Source of the DNA: Odontocerum albicorne | Taxonomy: Eukaryota; Arthropoda; Insecta; Trichoptera; Odontoceridae | Direction of reading: 5' to 3' | Length of the DNA stretch: 64,000 bases | Assembly: GCA_949825065.1 (NCBI GenBank) | Contig: OX463846.1 | Span: 5,227,366-5,291,365, forward strand | Shown: piece by piece, positions 34,782-45,693 of the stretch | Layout of the letters: each line of letters begins with the position of its first letter | Position numbering within the stretch: the first letter of the stretch is position 1 | The notes under the pieces: model-generated | What the model was told of the DNA's origin: nothing | The model's input: only the letters and a program-made list of their open reading frames with translations | Databases searched by the model: none | Program-made: the position numbers and the translations under genes

Positions 34782-34970
34782 TTGTTGTGTACAGTACAGT
34801 CTGGCGGGTTTATTGTCATGTGGCAATCTTTTCCAACTATCTAGAAAGATGTTAAAAAGGCCTCGAGTGAAAACCAGATCAGAATATTTTCTTAAAAAAA
34901 ATCTAAGGGGGATCAAACTCGTGATCTTCTGTTTGGAACGTCTTACCAGCTTGGTCACGAAGGTTGTTAT
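34782..34970 (-). mobile_element. SINE1, near full length
   Basis: Second consecutive minus-strand SINE1 with the same organisation. The B box is degraded (GAGTTTGATCCCCCTTAG). The tail includes CATGTGGCAATC and TGTACAGTACAGTCTGGCGGG. Confidence 0.8.
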
Positions 34971-35484
34971 ATACAGTGTATATGAAATGTGTAATCTTCA
35001 TATACAATATAATCATACATTTTGATAAGACCTCCCATAAAAGGTTGTTTTCAAGTGCTTCCTAAAGCTGCACACGCCATACATATATCTAACACTTTGA
35101 GACTTAAAAATGTTTACTAAAATGACAATCTGGCTGTGGTTCCACTTATATTTTTCAAACAATAAAAATATTTATCCAATTGAAATAATACTCAAGATAG
35201 TAACCATTAACCAAACAATAAGATGACCAATGAATTAAATATTAAGAGTAACAATAATATTAAGGTAATAATATTAACGCAATAATTTTAGGAGTAACAA
35301 TAACAAAAAAAGGCGGTAAAAAGTATAAAAAAATAGTATTTTTTAATAAAACCAATAAAAAAATTGACGATAAACACTGGATGTTACAATAAGACCGCCG
35401 AATTTAAATTTCGTGCCATTTCGTTTTTAAAGTTGGCAGCTCTAAAAATTTCATATATGCTATTTGTCAATCTTACAATTAGTA
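34971..35484. other. Unassigned sequence, probably including the 5' end of the following mariner
   Basis: AT-rich. The mariner terminal repeat upstream of 35485 could not be identified with confidence. Confidence 0.4.
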
Positions 35485-36150
35485 AATATAGAACGTTACA
35501 CGAAAGAAGAACGCGTTATTATTGTTAAAACTCATTATGAAAATGGGAAAAGTTTTGCTGAAACAGTTCGTAAAATTCGTGGAATTTGCGGTCAAAATAA
35601 TAAATAAATAAATAAATAAATATTAGGTTTATTGACAGCAACATAGTATGTACAAGATCACACCTGAATAACATTTCTAAAAACACATAAATTGCAGACA
35701 ATACATCAGACGCAGAAGCTATCAAAAGGTCTGGGCTCATCTAATAGCATCCCCTCGGCCAAAATACACCCCACCAATATAGGGCGAACCCAGCCACCGG
35801 GACACCAGATGTTTTTCAGCCCACACCCTAACGTCTATAATGGTCTAAATGAGTCATCAATTCGAAGATTGATTAAAAAATTTGAGAAAACTGATTTGAT
35901 TCTGGATAATAAGTCACACATGCGTCCTCGTAGTGGACGTTCACTCGAAAACATAGCCGCAGTGAGAGAAAGTGCTACTGAAACCCCAGGGACATCAATT
36001 CGACATCGTTTACAAGAATTAGACGTTTCAAGAAGCACCTTACAGCAAATTCTAGCAAAATATATGTATCTGCATGCCTATTCTAACTGACCCAAGAACT
36101 CAAACCAGCAGACAGAAAAAAACATTTCCGGCACTCGTTTTGGCACATCC
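35485..36150 (+). pseudogene. Mariner-like transposase N-terminal half, interrupted
   Basis: The frame from 35485 encodes ERYTKEERVIIVKTHYENGK then SFAETVRKIRGICGQN, the first helix-turn-helix of a mariner-type transposase. After an insertion (35590-35845) it resumes at 35848 with ESSIRRLIKKFEKTDL, RPRSGRS and SIRHRLQELDVSRSTLQQIL, the linker and second HTH, then LTQELKPADRKKHF after a frameshift near 36086. The catalytic domain is absent downstream. It is unrelated in detail to the deleted mariner at 18499 and 30146. Confidence 0.85.
35590..35845 (-). mobile_element. Short retroposon G, copy 2, nested in mariner
   Basis: Splits the mariner frame between ...RGICGQN and NESSIRR. It starts with AATAAATAAATAAATAAAT, an inverted (AAAT)n tail, so the insert is in minus orientation. 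Internal blocks match 33430-33560. Its open stretch (from 35692) is fused in frame with the transposase only by chance. Confidence 0.75.
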
Positions 36151-36404
36151 TATATAATGGAATATTATGCACAACTTCAAGAATACCGAAATACCTAAAA
36201 ATCTAATAAATCACATTTTATTTTAAACGAACAAATCACGTCTGGCATCTTCAGTGGTACCCAAGCGTAATTTCCTAGAGAAGTCAGTGCAGATTAAAAG
36301 CTCCGTTTCCATTGGCTAAACGCATACACCCACTATTCCCGTATTTCTCAACTTTAACCTTTACGCCTACTTGAATTATCATTGGAAACCGCGGAAGAAT
36401 ACAT

Positions 36405-36960
36405 TGAAGCGCTTTTACGTGTTTCGTATTACATGAATTTATACAGTAAACAGAATGTTTCTAGAAGCATACGAGTATATGCACTGGATATCTACGTCAC
36501 GTATTTCAATGAATATTCGAGTATAGTAACAATTTGTCACAAAAAATATAAACATTTACAAGAATCGCATACAAAAAATATCAAAAAGTTATACACATAT
36601 GCATACTATTCACCACACTTAAAATGTAAAGATGAGACAGATCAAGGCTCAGGTAATAAATTTTGCTTAAGTTTCAGTAAAAGTCATGTAATACGAAACA
36701 CTTAAAAGCGCTTTTACGTGTTTCGTATTACATGAATTTATGCAGTAAACACAGTGTTTCTAGAAGCATACGAGTATATGCACTGGATATCTACGTCATG
36801 TATTTCAATGAATATTCGAGTATAGTAACAACTTGTCGCAAAAATTATATACATTTACAAAAGTCGCATACAAAAAAATATCAATAAGTTATACGCATAT
36901 GCATACTATCTACGATACATAAAATGTAAACATGAGACAGGCCAAGGCTCAGGTAATAAA
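36405..36960. repeat. Direct duplication of about 300 bp
   Basis: 36408-36655 recurs at 36707-36958 with about 90% identity by eye (GCGCTTTTACGTGTTTCGTA ... GGCTCAGGTAATAAA). The spacer carries TCATGTAATACGAAACAC (36684-36701), the inverse of GTGTTTCGTATTACATGA at 36419-36436 and 36717-36734. Confidence 0.88.
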
Positions 36961-37204
36961 GGTCTTAACGTACAAAAAGAATGAACAAAAATATCTAACG
37001 AAACTTATCATAGAAATATGCATAAACGTGTTTGTATAATTAATCCATTATAATAAAATAATACCTTTTCTAAAAAAAAAACTTTTCTTCTGATTTCCAT
37101 GATTCGGTACTACACATATGCAAAAAGATTTGAAAATTCAGTTTTTAGGCAGACTTAGTAATATTCTTGTCAATATTTCAGACAAATAATGAAAATTCAA
37201 TGGT

Positions 37205-37560
37205 ACTCGTATCATAAAGTAACCAATGATGAAGTATTGAGAAGAGTAAAGTGCTGAAGCATCGACATTCTAGTGTAGCGTGCACGCCTGCGTTGGTCCG
37301 GACACGTAGTTCGTATGTCTGACTCCCAAGAAATATCCTCCTTGACGAGTTGACGGAGGATAGAAGGAGGTATGGTAGTCAGCGCAAGAGATACAAGGAG
37401 ATACTGCATGAGACTTAAAAACGTAAATGCTCAGCACAACTGGAAGCTAACAGTAGCAGACACAGCCAAATGGCGTAGAACTGTTGCTTGTGGAACATCA
37501 GGAACCCAATAGAGAAAGAAGACGCTAACAAGGAGAATGTGTTTGCCCTTTATGCAACAA
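37205..37560 (+). pseudogene. Non-LTR family D fragment
   Basis: Plus-strand codons VTNDEVLRRVKC, then RARLRWSGHVVRMSD, DELTEDRRRYGSQRKRYKEI and, later, TAKWRRTVA. Same order as family D at 53457-53957 (VTNVSVLQRS; KLRWTGHVIRI) and its downstream RRAVGQRKRYKDSL. Stops and frameshifts interrupt it. Confidence 0.78.
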
Positions 37561-37884
37561 GCTACGCCTATCACAAATTGGCTAAAATAGTCATCTCCGG
37601 TAGTACCAATGTCAGGTAATCTGATCACATACTTTATATTGTGCCTTATATTGTACTTGTCACGGATAAGTGGCATTCATTCAATATTCCTCTCTCTCTG
37701 TTATGTTATTAAGCTTATCCATAGTTGACCTATGATGTAGCTTCTAAGTAACATCACATTAATTAATCTTTAATGTAAGTATTCATTTTAAAGATTTATC
37801 AACGTACAAACCATCACGCGATTTCTTTGACTTTCACATAACCTTCTTTCAAAATATCATATACGAGTACTTGATAAAACAACA

Positions 37885-38110
37885 CTTTTCTCGGCGTTCT
37901 TCTACCACATCTTTCACTCACATTCACGCTGTATATTTCTTTTATATCAGTCTCTCTTCATTAATTTGTACCTCAGGCCCAAATCATCTCGCAATACTCT
38001 TCTTCATCTTACTCAACACATCAGCCTTAAATTCACATTCATCCCTTATCACTTCATTCCGTATTCTACAGTAGATTATCACCTCATGTATTCTTCTAAG
38101 TGCACGACGT
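37885..38110 (-). pseudogene. Non-LTR family A fragment
   Basis: Minus-strand family A covering the WFG-, RNE-I-RDEC- and NT-x-GVIIY-like segments (plus-strand CCAAATCATCTC, TCATCCCTTATCACTTCATT). Stops in all frames. Confidence 0.65.
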
Positions 38111-38564
38111 GCACTTAAGCATTTTTTTTTTTTTTTTTAATAATTTTCCATGTCCATGTACGAGTATGTTATAATTACTGTACATCAAACTTATCTTCTT
38201 CTTCTTAAACTTTCTGTAGACTCTCAAGATTCTGTTACTGCAGGATTGTCTTGTGATGATCAAACTTATCAACCATTTTATTTAAGTACACAACAAAAAA
38301 CTGTTTTCCGTTAAATAAATCATATACATGCTCAAATTAACTACCCTATATACGTAACATAGATCGCCGGACAGTTATATCGTGTAGCGGGTCTTTAAAT
38401 TGAAATTTTACAAAATACTTTTTTGAAATGTATTTGGAGCGTACGGCTAAATATTTTTTAATATATAGCAATTTTAAAATGGTATAAGTTTGTTCGAAAT
38501 AACGAAATTTAAAAAAAAAATTACAGTGTATGATACGAGTATATACTATCACACCATGTTGCTT
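38111..38564. other. Unassigned sequence
   Basis: Contains a T18-type homopolymer tract near 38121-38138 and an inverted pair GTGCACGACGTGCAC (38099-38113). No gene. Confidence 0.45.
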
Positions 38565-39456
38565 TTATTTATTTAACACTTTTATTGCAATACATTTTGA
38601 TGGGCTTATTGCCAGGTGACAATCTCTTCCAACGAACCAGACAAAAGTAAATGAAGCAAGTTACATGGTCGCATAAATCATTCAAATGACTATCCATCCC
38701 CACGAAATCCATAAACATATACGTGAGCACATGCCCACGAACCCCACAAAGACGGGCAATCACCCAAACAGTATTTTTCATATAAAGTGAGATATCATCA
38801 ATCAAAAGGAAAGGAATGGATGGTGGAGAGGAAAGGAAAAGAAAAATCAGGAATGAAACACGTTATTTTACTGACTAGAAATTGAGTTTTTTCAGTCGCT
38901 TCTTAAATCATGCCAAGGACGGAGCGGGTCTTATATTTGTTTGTAACTGATTCCAGAGTCTCACTGCATGGACAGTAAAGGACGACGTAAAGAAAGAGGA
39001 GCGGTGAACCGGAAAGGCCAATAAACAATTTATGTTTGAGCGTAGCGCTGATCCATGATTGGAAAGATGCTGAAAATTTTCGGCGAGATAAGAGGGTGCG
39101 GCGGGGCAGTTAAGGATGTTATACAATATATACAGTATGTGAATTTGGCGTCTATTTCTAACATTCAACCAGTTCAATGCCTTTTGGTATGAAGTTATAT
39201 GGTCGTACTTTCGTAGATTGAAAATGAATCTTAGACACACATTTTGAAGACGCTGTAATTTGTCCAGCTGTTCCCCTGTAACATCCAAGTAACATACGTC
39301 CGCATAGTCTAGAATCGGAAAGAGCAGATATTGTACGAGTAAAATTTTGGTTTAAGTTGGTAGGAATCTTTGCAACACTTTAAGGGAATGAAGGCTGAAG
39401 AAGATCCTTCGGCTTACCTCATTTATTTGATCTCGCCATGAGAGAGTGTTATCGCT
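38565..39456 (-). pseudogene. Non-LTR family B, 5'-truncated copy 3
   Basis: Minus strand, from 39456 down: NTLSWRDQINEVSRRIFFSL, LLFPILDYADVCYLDVTGEQ, then the long open frame 39288-38908 (126 codons: MDVTGEQLDKLQRLQNVCLR, FIFNLRKYDHITSYQKALNW, SFFTSSFTVHAVRLWNQLQT). This is the post-palm C-terminal region of a Jockey/CR1-like RT. One in-frame stop lies upstream of LLFP. The 3' UTR follows, with GGTTCGTTGGAAGAGATTG and a terminal AAATAAATAAA. Over 90% identical by eye to the copy at 43128-43898. Relatively young. Confidence 0.9.
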
Positions 39457-39720
39457 TTTGTAAATAGATAGAATAGATCTCTACACTTTTCCAACCATGC
39501 ACACAACTCTTGCATATATCTCATCATATATGCTTTCCTGTTTCTCATACTTCTTATCTTTACCTCCCTTAACAGTTTTTCAACAATCTCCTTCTACTCT
39601 TTCATCGGTTTACCTCTTCCTAGGCTATTAATTAATTTCATGCCAATCTTTGGCCACTCTTTCTCTCAATGTAGCCAACACATCTCGATATTCCTTTATT
39701 AGTAATCTTAACGGTGTACG
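39457..39720 (-). pseudogene. Decayed retroelement-like remnant
   Basis: Minus-strand reading contains ELCAWLEK, comparable to the piece at 7685-7960. Pyrimidine-rich on the plus strand. Family uncertain, possibly an upstream part of family A. Confidence 0.3.
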
Positions 39721-39834
39721 CAATTAAAAATGTATTGAAAATATGCAGAGATTAACTGATGAAGTAGTGAGATCAAAACACTCACTCGACGGATTAACAG
39801 TAAAGCGAACGTTATGAAAATTATTTATAGTATT

Positions 39835-39918
39835 TTTAATGAATTTGTTTGGATCACAACCCGAAATGCCACGATTGAAAGACAAGCGTTTTACCAATAA
39901 GACCAAATACATGGACCA
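39835..39918 (-). mobile_element. SINE1-like tRNA-derived head
   Basis: On the minus strand TTTGGTCTTATTGGTAAAAC then GCTTGTCTTTCAATCGTGG and a B-box-like GGGTTGTGATCC. The SINE1 tail is missing. Confidence 0.5.
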
Positions 39919-40631
39919 AAAGGGCTAGGATGATGTTTCAAACTTATATTACACGATATATACCAAATATTTTTTTTATACATCTACCCACATGAAAATA
40001 AATAAAGTTTAAAAATATCACATTGTTCCTGTCAATCCTTCGTGACCCTTTTTCTATTATAGTTTAATCCAGAAAAGTTAACACTGTACTTAACACGAAG
40101 CATATACAGAATTTGTACATTTTACTCCGCATTACCTTCGGAACATTATAGAAAGTTTGCACAACGTTTTGCTGACAATGGTTACAGGGTCGCTTCTGAG
40201 ATTGAAATTGTTTCATGCAAACGTCATCGAAATAGGATGGGCGTAAATTTTTTCATTCTAATTTTTACATAACTCAAAATTAATATTAAATAAGCCATCA
40301 TGACGTTTCCCTGCTGGGGTTGGAGAGAGGATCCTTCGTGCCGAAGCATATCTTATAATATTCTAAGAAAAATATCAGTAAAACTTGCATTGAAATTTGT
40401 TCAGTGTTTTTTGAGTTTTCCAAATACAAACGATCACACAAACTTGACTTATATAATATTTTAATAACTAAATATTTAAGTATTCTCATCTATGATTTTT
40501 TAATGCAAACAGACGCACCATCATCCTACTGGATGTTCGAGGTGAAAACCCGAAAACTCGGTATACTGAATATATTAGCTGAATATATTATTGTTTATTT
40601 GCCATGCTGCTATTTTCCTCCTGCACACTCA
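39919..40631. other. Unassigned sequence
   Basis: No recognisable gene. An 81-codon frame (40404-40649) runs into the SINE1 head and is not a gene. Confidence 0.5.
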
Positions 40632-40838
40632 TACATCTCCGTGGCTTAGTTGGTAAGACGCTTGTCTTCCATCGAAGAGGTTAAGGGTTCATATCCCGCT
40701 GGAACCTTGATTTTTTTAAATGTATTCCAGTCTAGTTTTTCACTTAAGGCCTCTTTAACATATTTCTTGTTGATATTGCAATATGACAATAAGCCCACTT
40801 AGTTGTACTGTATACAACGAAAGTATGAAATAACATAA
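40632..40838 (+). mobile_element. SINE1, full length
   Basis: The head CTCCGTGGCTTAGTTGGTAA (A box) and GGGTTCATATCCCGCTGG (B box), the linker GATTTTTTTAAATG, then ATTCCAGTCTAGTTTTTCAC, TTAAGGCCTCTTTAACATAT and the tail ending GTATACAACGAAAGTATG. Well-conserved reference copy. Confidence 0.85.
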
Positions 40839-41086
40839 CACACCTCATCATACAACTTCTTTGATTGCTATGCCTTTTTGAAAGAACAATATGGAACAGT
40901 TACGCTGCTCATCTTATTTCTTTTCCCTGTGCAGCCTTACTATAAAATTATTTCATATTAAGAGCTTCAACACTCTAGTTTATATTTCCAGTCCACTTTA
41001 AATGTGGGTGATCCGACGGTCAATGATCGTTAATTTTTCAGCGTCCAATATTTCAATAGTTCAAGTAAGCCCTTAACGTTCAAATT

Positions 41087-41280
41087 ACTGCACCTGATCA
41101 TCCAAGGCAAAATAGAGGGTCAAAGAGGTGTTGGCAGGAGGTAAATGTCCTGGCTCCGCAATATACGTGATTGGACTGGTATAGGGAGCGTTGGGATATT
41201 TTTCGGGCTGTCGGGGAAAGAGATGTTTACTCTTAGGTGATAGTCAACGTCGGGGGTCCTGACATGACACTAAGAAGAAG
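41087..41280 (+). mobile_element. Non-LTR family E, 5'-truncated 3' end
   Basis: 194 bp matching 56795-56990: LIIQGKIEG-like codons, MSWLRNIRDWTG, IFRAVGERDVYS and the terminal GACATGACACTAAGAAGAAG. Flanked by AACGTTCAAATT on both sides (41075-41086 and 41281-41292), a 12-bp target-site duplication. Confidence 0.88.
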
Positions 41281-41330
41281 AACGTTCAAATTGTAATAAT
41301 ATACAAAAATTATAGAAAAATATGATCTTT

Positions 41331-41534
41331 CGGAGTGTTGTACCACATGTTTTGGTTTATGACACCAACGTTTCGAAAACATTGCAATTTTCATCTTCAA
41401 GGCTTGTTTGTAGTTAATTTCGTCATAAACCGCCTTCGATTACAAACGAGCCCTGAACGTAAAAAAACTACAGTGTTTTCGAAACGTTGGTGTCATAAGC
41501 TAAACCACGCAGCACAACCTTACGAAATACTTTT
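41331..41534. mobile_element. Foldback element FC
   Basis: Arms 41331-41412 and 41451-41534 are inverse. The left arm contains GACACCAACGTTTCGAAAAC, the right arm GTTTTCGAAACGTTGGTGTC. The central about 38 bp are unique. Coding capacity absent; the 89-codon frame 41335-41604 simply reads through both arms. Confidence 0.85.
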
Positions 41535-41689
41535 TACAACTGATGTCTCCTTACGATTGTTTTTTTTTATATTTGAACGGATGGGGGACGAAAGACTGAC
41601 TTAACAAATTTACGGCACATACATGAATGGGAGTGATGGGAGACAGCAGTCACAAATAAAAGTATTCTTCTTCTTCCTCTTCCTATATA

Positions 41690-41980
41690 TGATGATCTGT
41701 TTGTTTCGCTTGTTCCCCTTCTTGTGACGTGGATTGCCAGCTGTCACGCCATCTCTTTGGAGGTCTTCCCGGTAATCTTCTTCCGGCTGAGTTCCCTTGC
41801 AGGGCGACATGTGGAAGTCTGTCGTCTTGCATTCTGTTTACATGTTCGTTCCAGTATCGCCTTCGTTGTCTTCCCCACCTGACGATGTCTTCCGTACTAC
41901 ACTTTCTCCTTATTTCGGTGTTTCTGATTCTATATCTTAGTGTGTTTAATAAAAGTATGATAGGATCAATTGCATGAAAT
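41690..41980 (-). pseudogene. Non-LTR family F RT C-terminal fragment
   Basis: Minus strand, one open frame from about 41955 to the TAG at 41693-41695: LRYRIRNTEIRRKCSTEDIV, RWGRQRRRYWNEHVNRMQDD, RLPHVALQGNSAGRRLPGRP and PKRWRDSWQSTSQ. This is the C-terminal segment after the RT thumb in endonuclease-RT elements (W-x-EH-x2-RM; RGRP-KRW). The intact frame over about 85 codons suggests moderate age. No second copy in the window. Confidence 0.8.
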
Positions 41981-41992
41981 TTCGAAGGTAGA

Positions 41993-42092
41993 AAATGTTA
42001 TAAAACTTGTGATGGTATGTATGTATCAATAAAACTTGTGATGGTATATATGTATCAATAAAACTTGTAATGGTACATACCATATGTATCAA
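41993..42092. repeat. Tandem repeat, about 29-33-bp unit, 3 copies
   Basis: AAAACTTGTGATGGTAT, then GTATCAATA, three times (about 42002, 42031 and 42060). The last unit is longer. Confidence 0.8.
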
Positions 42093-42490
42093 TAAAAAAA
42101 TAAATGTATTATTATCACATAGTAATTTTAAGCTTCAGAGTGGGGGTGGTATTTCTTATTTTTATTTCATGTATAACATAAAATCTTAATAAATATTGAT
42201 TTTTTTGTGGAATAATATATTTTCAGCTTTTTCCATCATTTGCATTAAATGAGTTAAAACAGTCCTGCGAGTGTGCCACGATTAAATCAGCAATATTCCT
42301 GTAATTGCAGGATTAGACTTAAGTGTTTACTCGTTTGTTCTGCGTCTGCAATCCTGTTGCATGCTCCGTAGGGATCAGGACGGCTCAAAAGCGGAGAAAC
42401 AGTCGTTTTCATAAATATAAAAGGGAAAAAATAAAAATGGGGATTTACTAAAAAATTATATCGATAATTATAATACAAGAACAATTTAGA

Positions 42491-42545
42491 TAGGGTCGTT
42501 TAGAATGCTGACTTTACTCAAGGGCGCTCAAACTCAGGAACCGAA
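42491..42545 (-). mobile_element. SINE2 partial copy
   Basis: GTCGTTTAGAATGCTGACTT then ACTCAAGGGCGCTCAAACTC: the SINE2 core in minus orientation. Confidence 0.6.
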
Positions 42546-42655
42546 CTCCCTCTTTTTTTGATAGACAATCTACCCACACCAGGATGATTTGTGCCACCAA
42601 ATTAAAGTTAGTTTGCAAATATATGAGTCAATATAGTCAAATAAAAAAAAAACAA

Positions 42656-43127
42656 TTAATTAGTTTTTATGAATGAATCATGAAAATATAATATTTCAAG
42701 TTTCAGCTGATTGAATTTCGAAAATTTATCAGTCAATCTACGAGTGGAAAAGTTACTTGAAGAAAGAAGAAACGCAACATTCATTGGACGTGGCAAAAAT
42801 ATAGCGTTTAGTAAATCGAATCTGATCAAAAAAGAACAACCGAAATATATATGGTATATAGTTTCATCATCCAGACCACACTCGCAGCAAGGATCCTCCA
42901 CAATACCTATTCTGTAAAGGTGGCTAGCAACCACGTAGTGTCCCATCCGCAAACGACACATGACTCACACTTCCAACTTGTTCATTCTAATTATACTAAA
43001 CCATGGTTTCAAAGGGATAGATTGATGGATTGATTTGTATCTAAAGCCCTTATTTAAACCAGTTATATCCCAATCCAACGCCCATCGGTGCCAAATATCA
43101 TATTTAATGTTATTCAAAAGATCAGTT
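42656..43127 (-). pseudogene. Non-LTR family H, C-terminal (post-RNase H) fragment
   Basis: Minus-strand frame with one internal TGA: DLLNNIKYDIWHRWALDWDI, PLKPWFSIIRMNKLEV, stop, then open 42961-42656: RLRMGHYVVASHLYRIGIVE, CCECGLDDETIYHIYFGC. The 'LR-GH-x-Y/H-L' motif followed by C-x-C-x9-H-x4-C is the zinc-binding C-terminus of I/Jockey-type non-LTR proteins that follows the RNase H domain. The upstream boundary at 43128 is formed by the tail of a family B copy. Confidence 0.8.
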
Positions 43128-43898
43128 ATTTATTTATTTAACATTTTTATTGCAAATACAATCTGGCAAGCTTATTGTCAGGCAGCAATCTCTTCCAACC
43201 AACCAGACAAAAGTAAATGAAGCAAGTTACGTGGTCGCATAAATCATTCAAATGACAAACCATCCCCACGAAATCCATAAACATATACGTGAGCACATGC
43301 CCACGAACCCAACAAAGACGGACAATCACCCGAACATTATTTTATATATAAAGTGAGATATCATCAATCAAAAGGAAAGGAAGGAATGGTGGAGAGGCAA
43401 GGAAAAGAAAAATCAGGAATGAAACATGTTATTTTACTGAATAAAAATTAAGAGTTTTTTCTGTCGCTTCTTAAAGCATGCCAAGGACGGAGCGAGTCTT
43501 ATATTGGTTTATAACTGATTCCAGAGTCTCACTGCATGGACAGTAAAGGACGACGTAAAAAAAGAGGAGCGGTGAACTGGAAAGGCCAATAAACAATCTC
43601 TGTTTGAGCGTAGCGCTCATCCATGATTGGAAAGACGCTGAAAATTTTCGGCGAGATAAGAGGGTGCGGTGGGACAGTTAAGAATGTTATGCAATAGAGA
43701 CAGTATGTGAATTTGGCGTCTATTTCTAACATTCAACCAGTTCAATGCCCTCTGGTATGAAGTTATATGGTTGTACTTTCGTAGGTTGAAAATGAATCTT
43801 AGACACACATTTTGAAGACGCTGTAATTTGTCCAGCTGTTCCTCTGTAACATCCAAGTAACATACGTCCGCATAGTCCAGAATCGGAAATAGATTGTG
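43128..43898 (-). pseudogene. Non-LTR family B, 5'-truncated copy 4
   Basis: Minus strand, truncated just upstream of FPILDYADVCYLDVTEEQLD. The frame 43856-43617 (LDKLQRLQNVCLRFIFNLRK ... NVRNRRQIHILSLLHNILNC) then continues with frameshifts to the 3' UTR and an AAATAAATAAATA tail at 43128-43140. Nearly identical to 38565-39456 over its length. Confidence 0.9.
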
Positions 43899-44607
43899 CT
43901 TTAAAATTTCTCTGAAAAATACGGTATGTAGATGGGTGATGACTGAATTTAAGAAATAAACATTTGATTAAATATGAGGTGTAACATAAACAGATGCAAA
44001 TGAAAACAAGTATATTTTGGAAGCTTATATTCGAAATCGGGACGAAGTAAGCTTTTGGATAGTGTTCCTTTCTTTATGTTGTGCTCGATTAATTATTTAT
44101 GAATTTCATTTTAATCAGAAATTGCCCTTCGGCAATTCCATTGAAGGATGAAAATAACTATTTCGGTGAATGTGATCCATTATTAAGAAGAGATTTTAAG
44201 AGGGTAAGACAGTTAACAGCGTAGGATGGCACGTACGGAGAATTTGAAATAATATTAAAAAGGATTTGAGAAATCAGCTGATTAATATACGTCACTCACT
44301 GTTTCCAGATGATTCAAGAAGTCGGTATGTTAACACAGTCTGTCGAAGTTTCAACACATTTATATGACTTAGAAAGTGCACAACCAGGAGTAAAATTTGA
44401 GGGATTGCCGATATGACAGGTGAAAATTATATTACTGAAGAAAGGTTTGAAGTTTTTTTTATTTAAAGGGAATATTTTAGGACTCTTTTGCAGCCCCATT
44501 GTTGAACTAATAATTTCACTATAGAATTTTATCGATGAAGATTAAAGTTTTGAAGTTTGTTTAAAAGAAATATTCTCAACTGCCATTACATTTTTAATAT
44601 TTCTTTT
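43899..44607. other. Unassigned sequence
   Basis: Lies between family B copy 4 and the gag-like fragment. No coding frame supported. Confidence 0.45.
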
Positions 44608-44817
44608 TCAGGTTAACTCGGAACAAATATTGCTATTTCCGGCGTGAGATCCTGAGCAAATGACGCATTTTGGGAACTCGAAAAAAGAAGAGCACTCCTC
44701 ATCCTTATGAGCTGCGCCACACTTGAAGCATGTAGGCAAAGATCTGCGTTACTCCATTGAATGATCATACCGAAAGCAATTCAAAATGTTCTCGCAGTGT
44801 CTGTATCCTGCATGCGG
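44608..44817 (-). pseudogene. Non-LTR gag-like zinc-knuckle fragment (possibly family H ORF1)
   Basis: The minus-strand frame ends at the TGA 44608-44610. It holds CFRYDHSM, a stop, then TCFKCGAAHKDEEC and CVICSGSHAGNSNIC. These are two C-x2-C-x3-H-x4/6-C knuckles preceded by a decayed third, the pattern of ORF1 (gag-like nucleic-acid-binding) proteins of Jockey/I-clade elements. Same orientation as the family H C-terminus 1.5 kb downstream, so both may be ends of one gutted element. Confidence 0.75.
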
Positions 44818-45693
44818 TATAAGTACACAAGCCAGCGCAGTCTCGATTTTTTTATAACTCTTGCTACGTTTGTTTTGCCATACAGGGTATAAAATAATAT
44901 TGGTCAACACATATTATATGACAATTATTTAAATAAATTACTTTGTTTCCAAACGAAGTCGGGTGTGGAATCTAGTTTCTAAGACGTCTTATTGAGAAAT
45001 GCCAGCGTCGTACTGTAAGCTTGAATACATTATTGAAATCTGCAGGGACGTTGAGAAGACTTGGCGCACTACTTGTCGATATTTATTAGACTAGACAAAT
45101 ACATTGCTTAAGTTTCAACAAAATGAGTTTGTAACCTTCCTTGTAGTTTACCTCAATTATTCCATTAGTTTGATTTTTTCTCCTTTGCGTGTTCGTTGAT
45201 TTCCTTTACTTTGCATGTTTCTTTAATTAAGAACATTTAAATATAGAGATTTTTCCCTACTCAAAATATATCACGTTCAAATGATAAATATTAAATTTTT
45301 TATTGTCAGTTGAAATCAATCGAATCTTTTCTTCTTGGTCATTATCTCAATTTTAAATATCATGATCACTATAGTCATTAAAAATCTCTCTCCAGCACAA
45401 GCCTTCTCTAGCTTAATGTCGCTCCTTCTGAAATGATCATCTCTGTACTTTTTTCATATTCCTCCTTCAAAGACTTCTGCTCCTTTTGCTGCTCAAGTCG
45501 TACATCCTCCCCCCATGGTATATGTCCAAAATATAGTAAGAATCTTCTTGCATACAGCACAGATAGGTACGTTTCATCTTCGAGTTCTTTAATATTCAGA
45601 AGTAAACTTAAAATAAACGAGCGGGAAACACAAAAATATAAAATAAGTGTTTTATTTATTTTTTACATAAAGAAGAATTATTAAAACGAGTTA
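44818..45693. other. Unassigned sequence
   Basis: An 83-codon frame (45433-45684) without motif. Nothing else recognised. Confidence 0.45.

Noticed and set aside
35692..36090. 132-codon frame as a host gene
   Set aside because: Chance fusion of the retroposon G insert with the second half of a mariner transposase.
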